In this document: positions 48,386 to 60,959 of the stretch, piece after piece
Numbering within the stretch: the first letter of the stretch is position 1
Layout of the letters: every line of letters begins with the position of its first letter
From: Phoronis australis
Taxonomy: Eukaryota > Phoronida > Phoronidae
Direction of reading: 5' to 3'
DNA length: 64,000 nt
Assembly (NCBI GenBank): GCA_002633005.1
Contig: NMRA01000642.1
Location: 149,874-213,873, forward strand
Made by a program: the position numbers and the translations under genes
The notes under the pieces: model-generated
Databases searched by the model: none
The model's input: only the letters and a program-made list of their open reading frames with translations
Told to the model about the DNA's origin: nothing

Positions 48386-51300
48386 CAGGGCTGCTGTTGT
48401 TAAGTAAAATGAGTATGGCCCCTGTAGAATGCGTTAGTGACAAATTCAAACCACGGGGTCGCTTACAGCATACCATGTCTCCGTTGACAGCTGCAAATAT
48501 AGCACACTGCTACTCGAAACGTTGATTTAGTTACCGCATTTTAACGCATCATGCAGTATTGAAAATCACAGAATAGGCACAAAGTAGCAAACTTTAGTAT
48601 GGTCGTTGTTCCAAATAATTGTTGCACTAAAAACTGTTGCAGTAGGGAGATTTGTTGTAATACGCTACTTTTGTGCAACGCACCCCACCAATTCGTGAAT
48701 GTATGGATGTCGTTAACACCTAGAGTTTTTTAGACACTCGCAATGAATATCTCCAATTCTCTTTGGCTGCCGATTCAGTTAGAACAGTACTCTTTCCAAG
48801 CGAGTTTAAAAAATCAGAGACGTAGTCGTTTGACTACCCTGGGAGCAAAAAACTCGCATGCTATGCGCGAATAATCCAAATAATTTTATTGTTCCTCTGC
48901 TGGGACCTTGACCGTGCCAATCCACTTGATCAAGCAGTGTTGCAATGACATGCGACCTGGGATATTTTAATTGGATAATCAGGACATTTTACTTTAAAAT
49001 TGACATGTTTTTTCGACCACAACGTGTGATACGTTGATCGTTTCAAAATTATTGGACACATTCCTGTTTTGTACCGTTTTATCACCTGTTCTGCCGTGGT
49101 GCAGAACTTTTTTCGGCGCATCCGAAAATTTGCAATAGTAGTCAAAAATTCTTGCGGGTGAAACAAGTCAAAGATTGCATTTGCACTATATCATGTTCAG
49201 GCGATGCATGTATGTTCACATTGAAATGTAAAAGTCATCCATAGGCGCGTTCTCTGTTAGTGTTCTTTCGACCTTACTTTGGCAACAACTAACTAATGGT
49301 CGGACCTACATGAGTTGTTTCATATTTCCCAGGTATCAGCCGAGAAGTATAGATACACAAACTCAGCAGGCATTAGGCTTGAAATTCCGGGTTGCACAAT
49401 TGGACTTGACACGAGTGGCCAAAACCTGAGCTCCCATGAGAATTTGGGTGTGTAGAGTTGTGTTATTGCATCATTCTGTCGTATGGAGACTGACTTCAAA
49501 AATAGCAGTTATTTAAGGATAACGATGTAACTTCATTTTTAAAATAGAAACATTCTTGTCATGGTTGCTCTGCCGTACTTTAAAGATTAACGGGGACTCG
49601 GTGGATGAAATTGGGTTATGAAATCAATCACTACGAGTGAGTATCACCTCTGTGCAGGTCACCAAAAAACAGTCGTGTCTGGAAATTGTTCTTGTAAAGT
49701 AAGCGAAAGCGACCTACATGTAGGCCTAATTTTGTTACTTTATCTCGATGCTCTGTTCTAAACGTAACTGATATATTGCAAGCTCAATAAATATTTCTCA
49801 AAACAATTAGAATGATATCAATGACGCTTGTTTGATTTTAATCAGGCCGCATTTTATTGCTCAAAAGTGTATCGGGTGTATAAATTTTAGTGAAATGAAG
49901 TACAGTTTTGACGTGCCAGTGTATGTCTAATTATTGATTTCCAGATTTTGTTCTATTAATAGATGGACTGGTGTACACATGACGCATTGTACTACTGGGT
50001 GATTTCACATAAAGAAAGGAATTTTAAAGATTTATTTAGATATTTTTTTACATTCAAATGTTTGGCAGTACAACGTGTTATAATTTTTGGGTGACTGCTA
50101 CATGTATTATTCTACTGCCCAGTATTTTGCACATTATCTGTACTTATTTCTTCCTATATGTTGTCCAAGTGAACGTGGGATCCAAATGGCCGTCGGCTAC
50201 TCGAGGCGTAACTTGAAATTGCGGCTTTTGTTAAAGTTGTTGAATTTTTGTATTCCTTGTTTGGTTGTCATAGAATCGGTCGTTTTCATTCCGTTGCATA
50301 TTCTCTGAGACCAAGTATTTTTGACATTTCCCTCTTTACGCACCATTCTGAAACAAAATGTTGAATAAAATAAATCAACAAACTTCTCAAACTTTTGTTA
50401 CAATATAGAAAGCTGTATCCATGCCGAAACACCAGTTTGAACGTCTGGTCGTAAAATTGTCAAACGAAAGTAGAAAAAAAAAATTGCAACATCGCTGATT
50501 TGGTTAGTCACGGACTCTTTAATTGGTTCTTTGCGATAAGGAAGTGCCCCTTTAAATATATTCAAGAACTGACAAATGTATCAATTTATCGCGTGTACAC
50601 GCGAAAACTGTCTGGAAAAGCGCTCTTTTTAAAAGCAACGCTTCGCCTGGCCAGACCGCTGCCACGTCGTCTCAAGAATAGCAGAACAATTTGTGTTTGC
50701 GTCGAAATGGGAGCCACATGATTGATTGGTTTTCTGAACAGCAATCTTGACAAGAAGAAAGGTTTTGGTGAAATGTGTCTTAACGTGCGTTTAACTTGTA
50801 GAAAACTCTTTATTCTTTTCCTGAACGTTTTGCCTGCTGACATTTTGTTCGATGCCATTAACAATTTGAATTGAGTTCCCTGTGCCCGTTTTTCTGACCA
50901 GTAACAAACCATACTTCAGTTACGTTTTGATAATATCCATTGCCAATAGTCAATTTACACTATATTGATTTTCTCTCATTCTTTTCTTCCTGGTTGTTCC
51001 CGATTTAAATTTGTTAAAAGAACTTATTTGCATCTCAGGAAAAAGTGAAACTGGACTTCATAACTTAGTTTGAACATGTTTTTCATTTCACGCCTCCAGC
51101 AGAGATTGGTTTGCGGTAGACCTACTAATTAAAGCAAACAAGACGACCACGAAAACTTTACCGATATAATCACAAGTTTTACATACAGTGTATTAATTTT
51201 TGCCTTTAACATTTTCCTACTACATTGTGCCTAAAAAAATCCGGCAAGTCACATTTCGTCTTGTTTATCCGAAAATTGAAATAGACCTATAACTCTCATG

Positions 51301-51681
51301 AAATCCATTTCTTAAAAATGGTAATCAAATTTGATAAATAAGGTCACGTTATTGTCAAGAACAGTGATAGCCCTTTCCTAGCTACAACCAGTCGTACGGA
51401 CTTTGATAAAAGTGTCCATATTTTTAAAAAACATGTCATGTCTTCGCTCTGAGGATTATTTTTAACACTAACAAACTTACTACGAGAGCGACGTAATCTT
51501 GGTCTTGAAAAATAATGATCTATTCAAACGACAACTGATGAATTACCTGATAAACAGAGAGTAGATTTAGTAATTGTGTGTGCAAATGTGTTATTCCAAC
51601 GTTTCTTGTGATGAGTAATTAAGATTCACGGTGAAGTTAGTGATTGTAAAATTTGCTATAACTTGTTCATTGTTTCTGCAG

Positions 51682-51777
51682 GACGACACAGCACTACACT
51701 GTGCAGCACAGGTGGGACATACAGAGGTGGTGCGTGTTTTGTGTAAAGCAGGCGCTAAGGTCAACAAGCAAGGCTGG
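51682..51777 (+). CDS. Ankyrin-repeat gene, exon 3
   Basis: 96 bp, phase 0/0, after tgtttctgcag and before gtaata. Encodes one repeat: DDTALHCAAQVGHTEVVRVL then CKAGAKVNKQGW, matching the consensus xTALHxAAxxGHxxVVxxLxxxGAxVN. One residue shorter than the 33-residue canonical repeat. Confidence 0.9.
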
Positions 51778-52343
51778 GTAATAGAAACTACTTGAGACGA
51801 TTTTGTAATTAAGACAATGATATCTTTGTTACAAAGCTGTAAACTATCTGAAGTTGAACTAAACATGTAGTGTGTAAATACACTTTTTATTTCTCATCAT
51901 TTCGACATGTATTTTTCAATCTGTACCTGGCACATGCATCTTAAGTAACAGTGAGGTTTGAATTTTGTCAACAATATATTTGGCGACTTAACCTTGATAT
52001 TTTTCTATTCTTAATGGTAATCGTCCATTCAAAAGTACAACTTTATATTAATCAGGAAGCCGTTAAACCGGTGTATAAACACAACATGGAGGGGTCACTG
52101 TGAAGTTATGGAGGCGCTCAGTAATTTCTGGCAGTCGACGTCTACATCATGTTCTGTTCTTACTTCAACGTTTTAAAATCACCTGTAAAACTTGAGTGTT
52201 GAAATCATTACAAGTATTGTAGCGTCTTAGAGGGGTCAGTAATGTTTCATTTATGTCACCTTACAAGTTCACTTTCCCCGTGTATGTTAATTTGCTCTAA
52301 ACGTTGATCGTCCATTCACACATCTCCATTATATATTACATAG

Positions 52344-52442
52344 GAGGACAATACACCGCTGCACTGTGCAGCACTGAATGGTCGTACACAGACAGTGAAG
52401 TGTCTTGTGGAACACAACGCTACAGTGGATGTCCGTAATGAG
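52344..52442 (+). CDS. Ankyrin-repeat gene, exon 4 (duplicated repeat a)
   Basis: 99 bp, one 33-residue ankyrin repeat: EDNTPLHCAALNGRTQTVKC then LVEHNATVDVRNE. Acceptor atattacatag with a weak pyrimidine tract, donor gtaatt, phase 0/0. Differs from exon 5 at seven residues. Confidence 0.9.
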
Positions 52443-53002
52443 GTAATTAATGACACACAGGTTGTTTGGTTGAACTAGTTGTTTACACAAGAGATGATTA
52501 AAACTATTGAGTAACAAATTTTGTTGATATTTTCCCAATTTAATGTCCCTAAACAATGTCAAATTAAATGTTGTCTGCTTTCCAACAGAGAACTGTCAAA
52601 GCTGCATCCGAACATTTCAGTTGATCCATTATTGTTGTTTTATTTACCTATATAATATATTCTACATTTCGTCAAACAATAGTTTCCTTCAGACGATCTG
52701 GATCGCCTCATTTAGTTTCACATTTATTTTCTACGTTATTTTGATTGTCCAACACTTTACAGCGCACAATTACTTGCTGTGTGTTACCGGCCTGTAACCA
52801 GACAGGGAACACTGAACACGCTCTGTTGTTTTGTTCTAAAACTTAACATTTTCCTGTTGAAATCATTACAGGTATTGTAGCGTTTTAGAGGGGTCAGTAA
52901 CGTTTCGTTTATGTCACCTTACAAGTTTACTTTCCCCCGTGTATGTTAGTTTGCTCTAAACGTTGGTCGTCCATTCACACATCTCCATTATATATTACAT
53001 AG

Positions 53003-53101
53003 GGGGGCAAGACACCGCTGCACTGTGCAGCACAGCGTGGTCATACACAGACAGTGAAGTGTCTTGTGGAACACAACGCTTCAGTGGATGTCCGTAATGA
53101 G
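53003..53101 (+). CDS. Ankyrin-repeat gene, exon 5 (duplicated repeat b)
   Basis: 99 bp, phase 0/0: GGKTPLHCAAQRGHTQTVKC then LVEHNASVDVRNE. Same splice sites as exon 4. Confidence 0.9.
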
Positions 53102-53658
53102 GTAATTAATGACACACAGGTTGTTTGGTTGAACTTGTTGTTTACACAAGAGATGATTAAAACTATTGAGTAACAAATTTTGTTGATACTTTCCCAATTT
53201 AATGTCCTTAAACAATGTCAAACTAAATGTCGTCTGCTTTTCAACAGAGAACTGCCAAAGCTGCATCCGAACATTTCAGTTGAATCATTATTGTTGTTTT
53301 ATTTACCGATGTATATTCTACATTTCGTCAAACAATAGTTTCCTTCAGACGATCTCGATCGCCTCATTTAGTTTAAGATTTATTTTCTACGTTATTTTGA
53401 TTGTCCAACACTTTACAGCGCACAATTACTTGCTGTGTGTTACCGGCCTGTAACGAGACAGGGAACACTGAACACGCTCTGTTGTTTTGTTCTAAAGCTT
53501 AACGTTTCCCGGTTGAAATCATTTCAAGTATTGTAGCGTCTTAGAAGGGTCAGTAGTGTTTCATTTATGTCACCTAACAAGTTCACTCTCCCCCGTGTAT
53601 GTTAATTTGCTCTAAACGTTGATCGTCCATTCACACATCTCCATTATATATTACATAG

Positions 53659-53757
53659 ATGGGCCTGACACCGCTGCACTGTGCAGCACAGCGTGGTCAT
53701 ACACAGACAGTGAAGTGTCTTGTGGAACACAACGCTACAGTGGATGTCCGTGATCTG
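53659..53757 (+). CDS. Ankyrin-repeat gene, exon 6 (duplicated repeat c)
   Basis: 99 bp, phase 0/0: MGLTPLHCAAQRGHTQTVKC then LVEHNATVDVRDL. Differs from exon 5 at five residues, all at the ends or the loop, leaving the helical core identical. Confidence 0.9.
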
Positions 53758-53872
53758 GTAATTAATGACACACGGGTTGATGAACACACAATACGTGACG
53801 AGGCTGAATTATTGGATGCTTTAATTAAATAATCACAGATTGTAATTTTGTCTGTAAACGTTGAATTCACGG

Positions 53873-53900
53873 CACGTGTAGTGACGCGCACGTGCACGTG
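53873..53900. promoter_or_regulatory. Cluster of three CACGTG E-boxes
   Basis: CACGTG at 53873, 53889 and 53895, the last two abutting, in the intron after exon 6. This is the core site for bHLH factors of the MYC/USF/CLOCK type. Function not shown. Confidence 0.3.
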
Positions 53901-54291
53901 ACGTGCTCGCGACATTAAGTAATTAGAAACAGTTTTCACTTCACCTTGAGTTGTACAATGAGCAATGGTTCTTTACCTACATTCCCATAGCACTCACTAA
54001 ATGATTGTGACTCTGTTGTAATATAAAACATCAAAATCTAACATTTGAAATCATCTTTTCAGTCGCGTGACAACAACAGATCAGCATTTAAAAAATCTCG
54101 CTCATTTATGTCTGAATTTAAATGTCAGGTGTAGTCGTGCTCTGTTGAGTCACCCGCTTTTTACAGTAAGTATGCAACTGAAGGTGAAGTTCTGAAACAG
54201 AAAGGTATGAAGCGTGCCGCCCTGTTGACGCACCCACTTTGCTATTCGTAATGCTGACCAGCATTCTGTCTTTTTTGTTCATTTACTGTAG

Positions 54292-54393
54292 GATGGAGAC
54301 ACACCCTTACATCTTGCATCCCACAGAGGACAGGCAGCGGTCGTGGAACTGCTGGTCCGTGAAGGCAGCTGCGACGCGGCTGCCGTAAACAAG
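54292..54393 (+). CDS. Ankyrin-repeat gene, exon 7
   Basis: 102 bp, phase 0/0, acceptor tttactgtag, donor gtatct. Encodes DGDTPLHLASHRGQAAVVEL then LVREGSCDAAAVNK, a canonical repeat plus one residue, more diverged from exons 4-6 than they are from each other. Confidence 0.9.
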
Positions 54394-55395
54394 GTATCTC
54401 AAGAGTGTTGTACTCCGAGTTTAGTTAATGCTGCAATAAATGTGTTTTAAATGAATATTGAGTTCGAGGAATTGTTCACTCATAATAAATATCTGATCAA
54501 AAATGAACAACCTCTTTACGTGGAGTTATACAAAGAGTCACTCCTTCACCGCAAGTACCTTCCCATAACACGCAGAGAAACTAAAGCCGCTGGTCTGATC
54601 CTACTATTGGGACACAAACTAAAAACAAACCAACCACGCCGTAAGGCGCCAAACACAGGCACACATTTTGATATTCTCACTTCATAAAAAGATGCAGATT
54701 TTTTATCAGGTCAGTGCTTGGAATCAGGTGTGCATTTAGGGACCTCAGTAAAGGTTATTTGTCAAGGTTGATTTAAAAAGCGATTATAAGTCGTGTAGTT
54801 TCGTGGTTTATTTTTAATGCCACTACACTGTTGTGTAATATGTTCCTGTCATGATTTGATTGATATACTCTGTGATGGGGTAATGTAGGGGATGAATTAG
54901 TCAAACCCTACGTCCTGTTTTCACAATTCGAGGAGTCTGCTTAAACAAAACCCTGGAAAAAGCAGAGCGCTGTAAAACTTAATCACGTGCCGTGATCTTT
55001 TGTGATCCATTATAAATCCAGGGTATTGAAATATGTTTGGTTCACCCATTCACCATCGTATTTCGGGTACCAGTTCAGGGTTCTCGCCGCAGTGAATCAA
55101 ACAACGCCTTTTGAAATAAAGGTTGCTGGTCAACACGCTAGACGTTCGTTTTCATAGAAATACGAATACGCAACAACTTAAATGAATGGACACAAATCTT
55201 TATATCTTCTTAATGGATACATTGTAAGACAAAATTATATTTCTCAAGGTTGATTTCACGTTTGGACTGAGAATAAATCGAATTGAAAAAAATTAACACG
55301 CTCGTTGGAATTTCAACACTAGAGAGTAGAACAGTTCGAGTTCTTGAACATACCATTTTCCCATGATGTTTTTACTTTATTTATGTTTCTGTTGA
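54394..55395 (+). other. Intron sequence after exon 7
   Basis: A 78-codon open frame (54451-54687) has no domain or splice support. Nothing else recognised. Confidence 0.4.
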
Positions 55396-55530
55396 CAAAG
55401 GACGTTATTACATCCGAAAATTTCAGTTGATCCATTCTTGTTGTTTTACTTACCTATTTATAGTCTACATTTCGTGAAACAATAGTATCCTTGGGAGGAT
55501 CTGGATCGCCTTATTTAGTTTCAGTTTTAT
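55396..55530 (+). repeat. Fourth copy of the duplicated intron tail
   Basis: catccgaaaatttcag through tttagtttcagtttta matches 52607-52722 and 53263-53378 (catccgaacatttcag, ttgttgtttta, ctacatttcgt-aaacaatagt, ggatctggatcgcc). It carries no exon. Its continuation, ttttctacgtta, reappears at 61398 after the big repeat element. Confidence 0.8.
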
Positions 55531-55790
55531 TACTCTGCGCGTGTAAGCGCAGAGTACTGTTGTTCCTGGGTTTTCTTCAATTTTATTCTTATTACTCTGT
55601 GCGTGCAAGCGCAGAGTACTGTTGTTCCTGGGTTTTCTTCAATTTTATTCTTATTCTTCTTATTCTTATTACTCTGCGCGTGTAAGCGCAGAGTACTGTT
55701 GTTCCTCGGTTTTCTTCAATTTTATTACTCTGCGCGTGTAAGCGCAGAGTACTGTTGTTCCTCGGTTTTCTTCAATTTTATTCTTATTCT
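55531..55790. repeat. Hairpin minisatellite at the left end of the big element
   Basis: Four copies starting at 55531, 55593, 55670 and 55726 of a unit opening tactctgcgcgtgtaagcgc, then agagtactgttgttcct. ACTCTGCGC and GCGCAGAGT form a 9-bp stem over a 6-base loop. Spacing 62, 77 and 56 bp, varied by ttattctt slippage. Confidence 0.9.
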
Positions 55791-56091
55791 TATTCTTCTT
55801 ATTCTTCTTTCGACCAACTTTGAGGCTTAATAAATCCAAATTGGGTGCAGGTACGGTCTTTAAATTCGGCATATGAGTTTTGACGGTAAATAAATTTTGA
55901 TTGGTTATGTAATCATATTCCATATTGCACCAGAAGAGGTCATTTGGTGCAAAGGTCATATAATTTTCAAAATGCTACTTCTCCTTCAGTTTTAAAGCTA
56001 TCTTTTTCAAATTCGGTGCACAGGTATAAGTCACCATGACAATTTAAAAAATTACTATTCTAAGTAATCGGGTTATCCAATCAGGTGAAAT

Positions 56092-59000
56092 AGGTCAAAG
56101 GTCATTAGGTGCAAACTAAAATTTTGAGCTAGACATTTCAAATTGCCACTGGTAAATCAAATCGGAATCCAAAGTTTCAGGTCATTTGGTGCAAACATGG
56201 GGTCATTAGGTGCATTTTACTTCTGAAGATTTGACCTTTTCAATCAGCAAGTTTTCTGATGTGTTAACCGTTAGACAACTGTGATTCTCAGCGTTAAACA
56301 TATTTTCCATGGGTTTTGCAATAATTCTCCTAAAGATGCTTAAAATGCACCGGATTAGGTCAATTAGTGCAAAGGTCATGTAATGTTCAAAATGTTATAT
56401 CTCTTACGTTTTTCAAGGAATTCTTTTCAATTTCAGCACACCGGTATAAGTCAACATGACAATATAAAAAATTACTTTTCTAACCAATTGGGTCATCCAA
56501 TCAGGTTAAACAGGTCAAAGGTCATTAGGTGCAAACTAAAATTTTGAGCTAGACACTTTAAATTCACAGTTCTGATTGGCACAGAAAATTCAATTTGGAA
56601 TCCAAAGTTTCAGGTCTTTTAGTGCAAACATGGGGTTATTAGGTGCATTTTTCTTCTGAAAATTTGATCTTTTCATTCTCCAAGTACACTGATGTGTCAA
56701 CCGTTAGACAACTGTGATTCTCAGCATTAAACACATTTTTCATGGGCTTTGCAATAATTCTCCTAAAGACGCTTATAATGCACCGGATAGGGTCAATTAG
56801 TGCAAAGGTCAATTAACGTTCAAAATGTTAAATTTCACGTTTTTCAAGGAATTCTTTTCAATTTCAACACACTAGTGTATGTCAACATGGCAATTGAACG
56901 ACCTACTTAACTACGCAATAGGCTTAACCAATCAGAAAAAATAGGTCAAATGTCATTGAGTGCAAAATTAAAATTTTGAGCTAGAGACTTCAAAATTACA
57001 TATCTGATTACTAAACGCGATTGAGTTTGAATTCTAAATTTTTGGGTCATTTGGTGCATCCATGGGGTCATTAGGTGCATTTTTCTTCTGAAAGTTTGAC
57101 CAATTCATTCATGTTGTATTCTTAAGTGCTTAAAGCAAAACACCTGTGATTCTTAGCATTAACTATACTTTAAATTGGTTGTACAATTATTCCCTCACTG
57201 GGTTTCATAATGCACCGGAAGAGGTCAGTTAGTGGAAAGGTCATCAAAACATTAACATGAAATTACTTCTACAATTTTAAAGAATTTCTTTCCATATTGG
57301 TAAACGGGGTTGCTGTCAGTAACTTCCCATAACAATTCCTTTAATACGCACGCGCAGAGTTCATTATTGTCACGCCGTGACAATAATCATTCTAGTTCTT
57401 CTTATTCTTCTTCCGACCAACTTTGAGGCTTAATAACTCCAAATTGGGTGCAGGTACGGTCTTTAAATTCATCATATTACTTTTGACAGTATATAACTTT
57501 TGATTAGTTATATAATCATATTCCATATTGCACCGGAAGAGGTCGTTTGGTGCAAAGGTCATATAATTGTCAAAGTGCTACTCCTCCTTCAGTTTTTAAG
57601 CTATCCTTTTCAAATTCGGTGCACAGGTATAAGGTAACATGGCAATTAAAAAAAATACTTTTCTAAGTAATCGGGTCATCCAATCAGGTGAAATAGGTCA
57701 AAGGTCATTAGGTGCAAACTAAAATTTTGAGTTAGACACTTCAAGTTGACAGGTCTGATTGCCACAGTTAAATCAAATCGGAATCCCAAGTTTCAATTCA
57801 TTTAGTGCAAACATGGGGTCATTAGGTACATTTTTCTTCTGAAAATTTAACCTTTTCAATCAGCAAGTATTCTGATGTGACAACCGTTAGACAACTGATT
57901 CTCAGCGTTAAACACATTTTCCATGGGCTTTGCAATAATTCTCCTAAAGATGCTTAAAATGCACCGGATAAGGTCAATTAGTGCAAAGGTCATGTAACGT
58001 TCAAAATGTTATATCTCTTACGTTTTTCAAGGAATTCTTTTCAATTTCAGCACACTGGTGTAAGTCAACATGCCAAGTGAATACCCTACTTTACTTCGCA
58101 ATAAGCCTAACCAATCAGAAAAATAGGTCAATGGTCATTGAGTGCAAACTAAAATTTTGAGCTAGAGACTTCAGAATTACGTATCTGTTTACTAAGTGCG
58201 ATGGAGTTTGAATTCTAAATTTTCAGGTCATTTAGTGCACCCATGGGGTCATTGGGTGCATTTTTCTCCTGAAAGTTTGACCACTTCATTCATCTTGTAT
58301 TTTGAAGTGCTTAAAGTAAAACATCTGTGATTATTAGCATTAAGCACACTTTTAATCGAGTTAACAATTACTCCCTCATCGGGGCTCATAATGCACCGGA
58401 AGAGGTCAATTAGTGGAAAGGTCATCAAAAAATTAATATGTACACATGTAATTTCTCCTACAATTTTAAAGAATTCCTGTTCATATTGGTATACGGGCTG
58501 CTGTCAGTAACTTCCCATAATTCCAGTAATACGCACGCGCAGAGTCCGTTATTGTCACGCCGTGACAATAATCTTTCTAGTTCTTATTCTTATTCTTCTT
58601 CTTATTCTTCTTCCGACCAACTTTGAGGCTTAATAACTCCAAATTGGGTGCAGGTACGGTCTTTAAACTCAGCATATGACTTTTGACAGTATATAAATTT
58701 TGATTAGTTACAAAATCATATTCCATATTGCACCGGTAGAGGTCGTTTGGTGCAAGGGTCATATAATTTTCAAAATGCTACTCCTCGTTCAGTTTTAAAG
58801 CTATCTTTTTCAAATTCGGTACACAGGTATAAGTCAATATGACAATTTTAAAAATTACTTTTCTAAGTAATCGGGTAATCCAATCAGGTGAAATAGGTCA
58901 AAGGTCATTAGCTGCAAACTAAAATTTTGAGCTAGAGACTTTAAATTGACAGGTCTAATTGCGACAGGTAAATCAAATCGGAATCCAAAGTTTCAGGTCA

Positions 59001-60959
59001 TTTAGTGCAAACATGGGGTCATTAAGTGCATTTTTCTTCTGAAAATTTGACCTTTTCAATCTGCAAGTATTCTGATGTGTCAACCGTTAGACAACTGTGA
59101 TTCTCAGCGTTAAACACATTTTCCATGGGCTTTGCAGTAATTCTCCTAAAGATGCTTAAAATGCACCGGATAAGGTCAATTAGTGCAAAGGTCATGTAAC
59201 GTTCAAAATGTTATATCTTACGTTTTTCATGGAATTCTTTTCAATTTCAGCGCACAGGTATATGTCAACATGAAAATTTAAAAAATTACTTTTCTAAGCA
59301 ATTGGGTCATCCAATCAGGTTAAACAGGTCAAAGGTCATTAGGTGCAAACTATAATTTTGAGCTAGACACTTTAAATTCACAGTTCTGATTGGCACAGAT
59401 AATTCAATTTGGAATCCAAAGTTTCAGGTCATTTAGTGCAAATATGGGGTCATTAAGTGCATTTTTCTTCTGAAAATTTGACCTTTTCATTCTCCAAGTA
59501 CACTGATGTGTCAACCGTTAGACAACTGTGATTCTCAGCATTACACACATTTTCCATGGGCTTTGCAATAATTCTCCTAAAGACGCTTATAATGCACCGT
59601 ATAGGGTCAATTAGTGCAAAGGTCAGTTAACGTTCAAAAAGCTATATCTCTCACGTTTTTCAAGGAATTCATTTCAATTTCAGCACACTAGTGTATGTCA
59701 ACATGCCAATTGAACAACCTACTTAACTACGCAATAGGCCTAACCAATCAGAAAAATAGGTCAAAGGTCATTGAGTGCAAAATTAAAATTTTGAGCTAGA
59801 GACTTCAAAATTACATATCTGTTTACTAAACGCGATTGAGTATGAATTCTAAATTTTTGGGTCATTTGGTGCATCCATTGGGTCATTAGGTGCATTTTTC
59901 TTCTGAAAGTTTGACCAATTAATTCATGTTGTATTAAGTGCTTATGGCAAAACATCTGTGATTCTTAGCATTAACTATACTTTAAATTGGTTGTACAAAT
60001 ATTCCCTCACTGGGGTTCATAATGCACCGGAAGAGGTCAGTTAGTGGAAAGGTCATCAAAACATTAGCATGTAATTACTCCTACAATTTTAAAGAATTTC
60101 TTTTCATAGTTTGGTAAACGGGGTTGCTGTCAGTAACTTCCCATAACAATTCCTTTAATACGCACGCGCAGAGTCCATTATTGTCACTCTGTGACAATAA
60201 TCTTTCTAGTTCTCCTTATTCTTCTTGCGACCAAATTTGAGGCTTAAAAACTCGAAATTGGGTGCAGGTACCGTCTTTAAATTCAGCATATGAGTTTTGA
60301 CAGTATATAAATTTTGATTGGTTATATAATCATATTCCATATTGCACCGGAAGAGGTCGTTTGGTGCAAAAGTCATATAATTGTCAAAATGCTACTCCTC
60401 CTTCAGTTTTAAAGCTATCTTTTTCAAATTCGGTGCACAGGTATAGGTCATCATGAAAATTTGAAAAATTACTTTTCTAAGTAATCGGGTCATCCAATCA
60501 GGTGAAATAGGTCAAAGGTCATTAGGTGCAAACTAAAATTTTGAGCTAGACACTTCAAATTGACAAGTGTGATTACCACAGGTAAATCACATCGGAATCC
60601 AAAGTTTCAGGTCATTTAGTGCAAACATGGGGTCATTAGGTGCATTTTCCTTCTGAAAATTTGACCTATTCAATCAGTGAGTATTCTGATGTGTCAACCG
60701 TTAGACAACTGTGATTCTCAGCGTTAACCACATTTTCCATGAGCTTTGCAATAATTCTCCTAAAGATGCTTAAAATGCACCGGATAAGGTCAATTAGTGC
60801 AAAGGTCATGTAACGTTCAAAATGTTATATCTCTTACGTTTTTCAAGGAATTCTTTTCAATTTCAGCCCACTGGTGTAATTCAACATGTGTACCAATTGA
60901 ATACCCTACATTACTTCGCAATAGGCCTAACCAATCAGAAAAAAATAAGTCAAAAGTCA
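56092..60959 (+). promoter_or_regulatory. Ten DR1-type AGGTCA repeats, one per monomer
   Basis: AGGTCAAAGGTCA occurs exactly at 56092, 56512, 57695, 58895, 59326, 59758 and 60509. Near matches are AGGTCAAATGTCA (56943), AGGTCAATGGTCA (58125) and AAGTCAAAAGTCA (60947). This is the direct-repeat-1 site bound by HNF4, COUP-TF and RXR heterodimers. Further AGGTCA half sites (e.g. ggtcaattagtgcaaaggtca) lie nearby in each monomer. Presence is direct; receptor binding is inference. Confidence 0.4.
57363..57387. repeat. Boundary palindrome, 12-bp arms
   Basis: ATTATTGTCACG and CGTGACAATAAT separated by one base. Equivalent palindromes lie at 58549-58571, about 60178-60202 (loop changed to tct) and about 61366-61388, each at a unit boundary of the big repeat. 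Confidence 0.9.

Larger units (their letters stand above)
43401..51681 (+). other. Intron 2 of the ankyrin gene
   Basis: 8.3-kb intron, gtaagt ... tgtttctgcag. Contains a decayed LINE (44990-45375) and the G/C hairpin region 48250-48385. No additional ankyrin exon was recognised. The rest is AT-rich and unassigned. Confidence 0.65.
52199..53776 (+). repeat. Tandem exon-intron duplication, 2.4 copies
   Basis: Units start at about 52199, 52856 and 53512, each with gttgaaatcattncaagtat. Exon starts are 52344, 53003 and 53659, so periods are 659 and 656. Copies match through intron, acceptor (ttacatag), exon, donor (gtaatt) and the following intron. The third breaks off some 20 bases after its exon. 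Differences are scattered point changes and small indels, implying recent duplication. Open frames at 52543 and 53202 are intron copies, not genes. Confidence 0.95.

Noticed and set aside
52543-53453. Two similar 83-84-codon plus-strand frames
   Set aside because: They are the intron parts of the tandem ankyrin units; similarity comes from the duplication, and start and end fall in intron.
54451-54687. 78-codon plus frame after ankyrin exon 7
   Set aside because: Intronic, no domain and not linked in frame to the exon through a plausible read-through.
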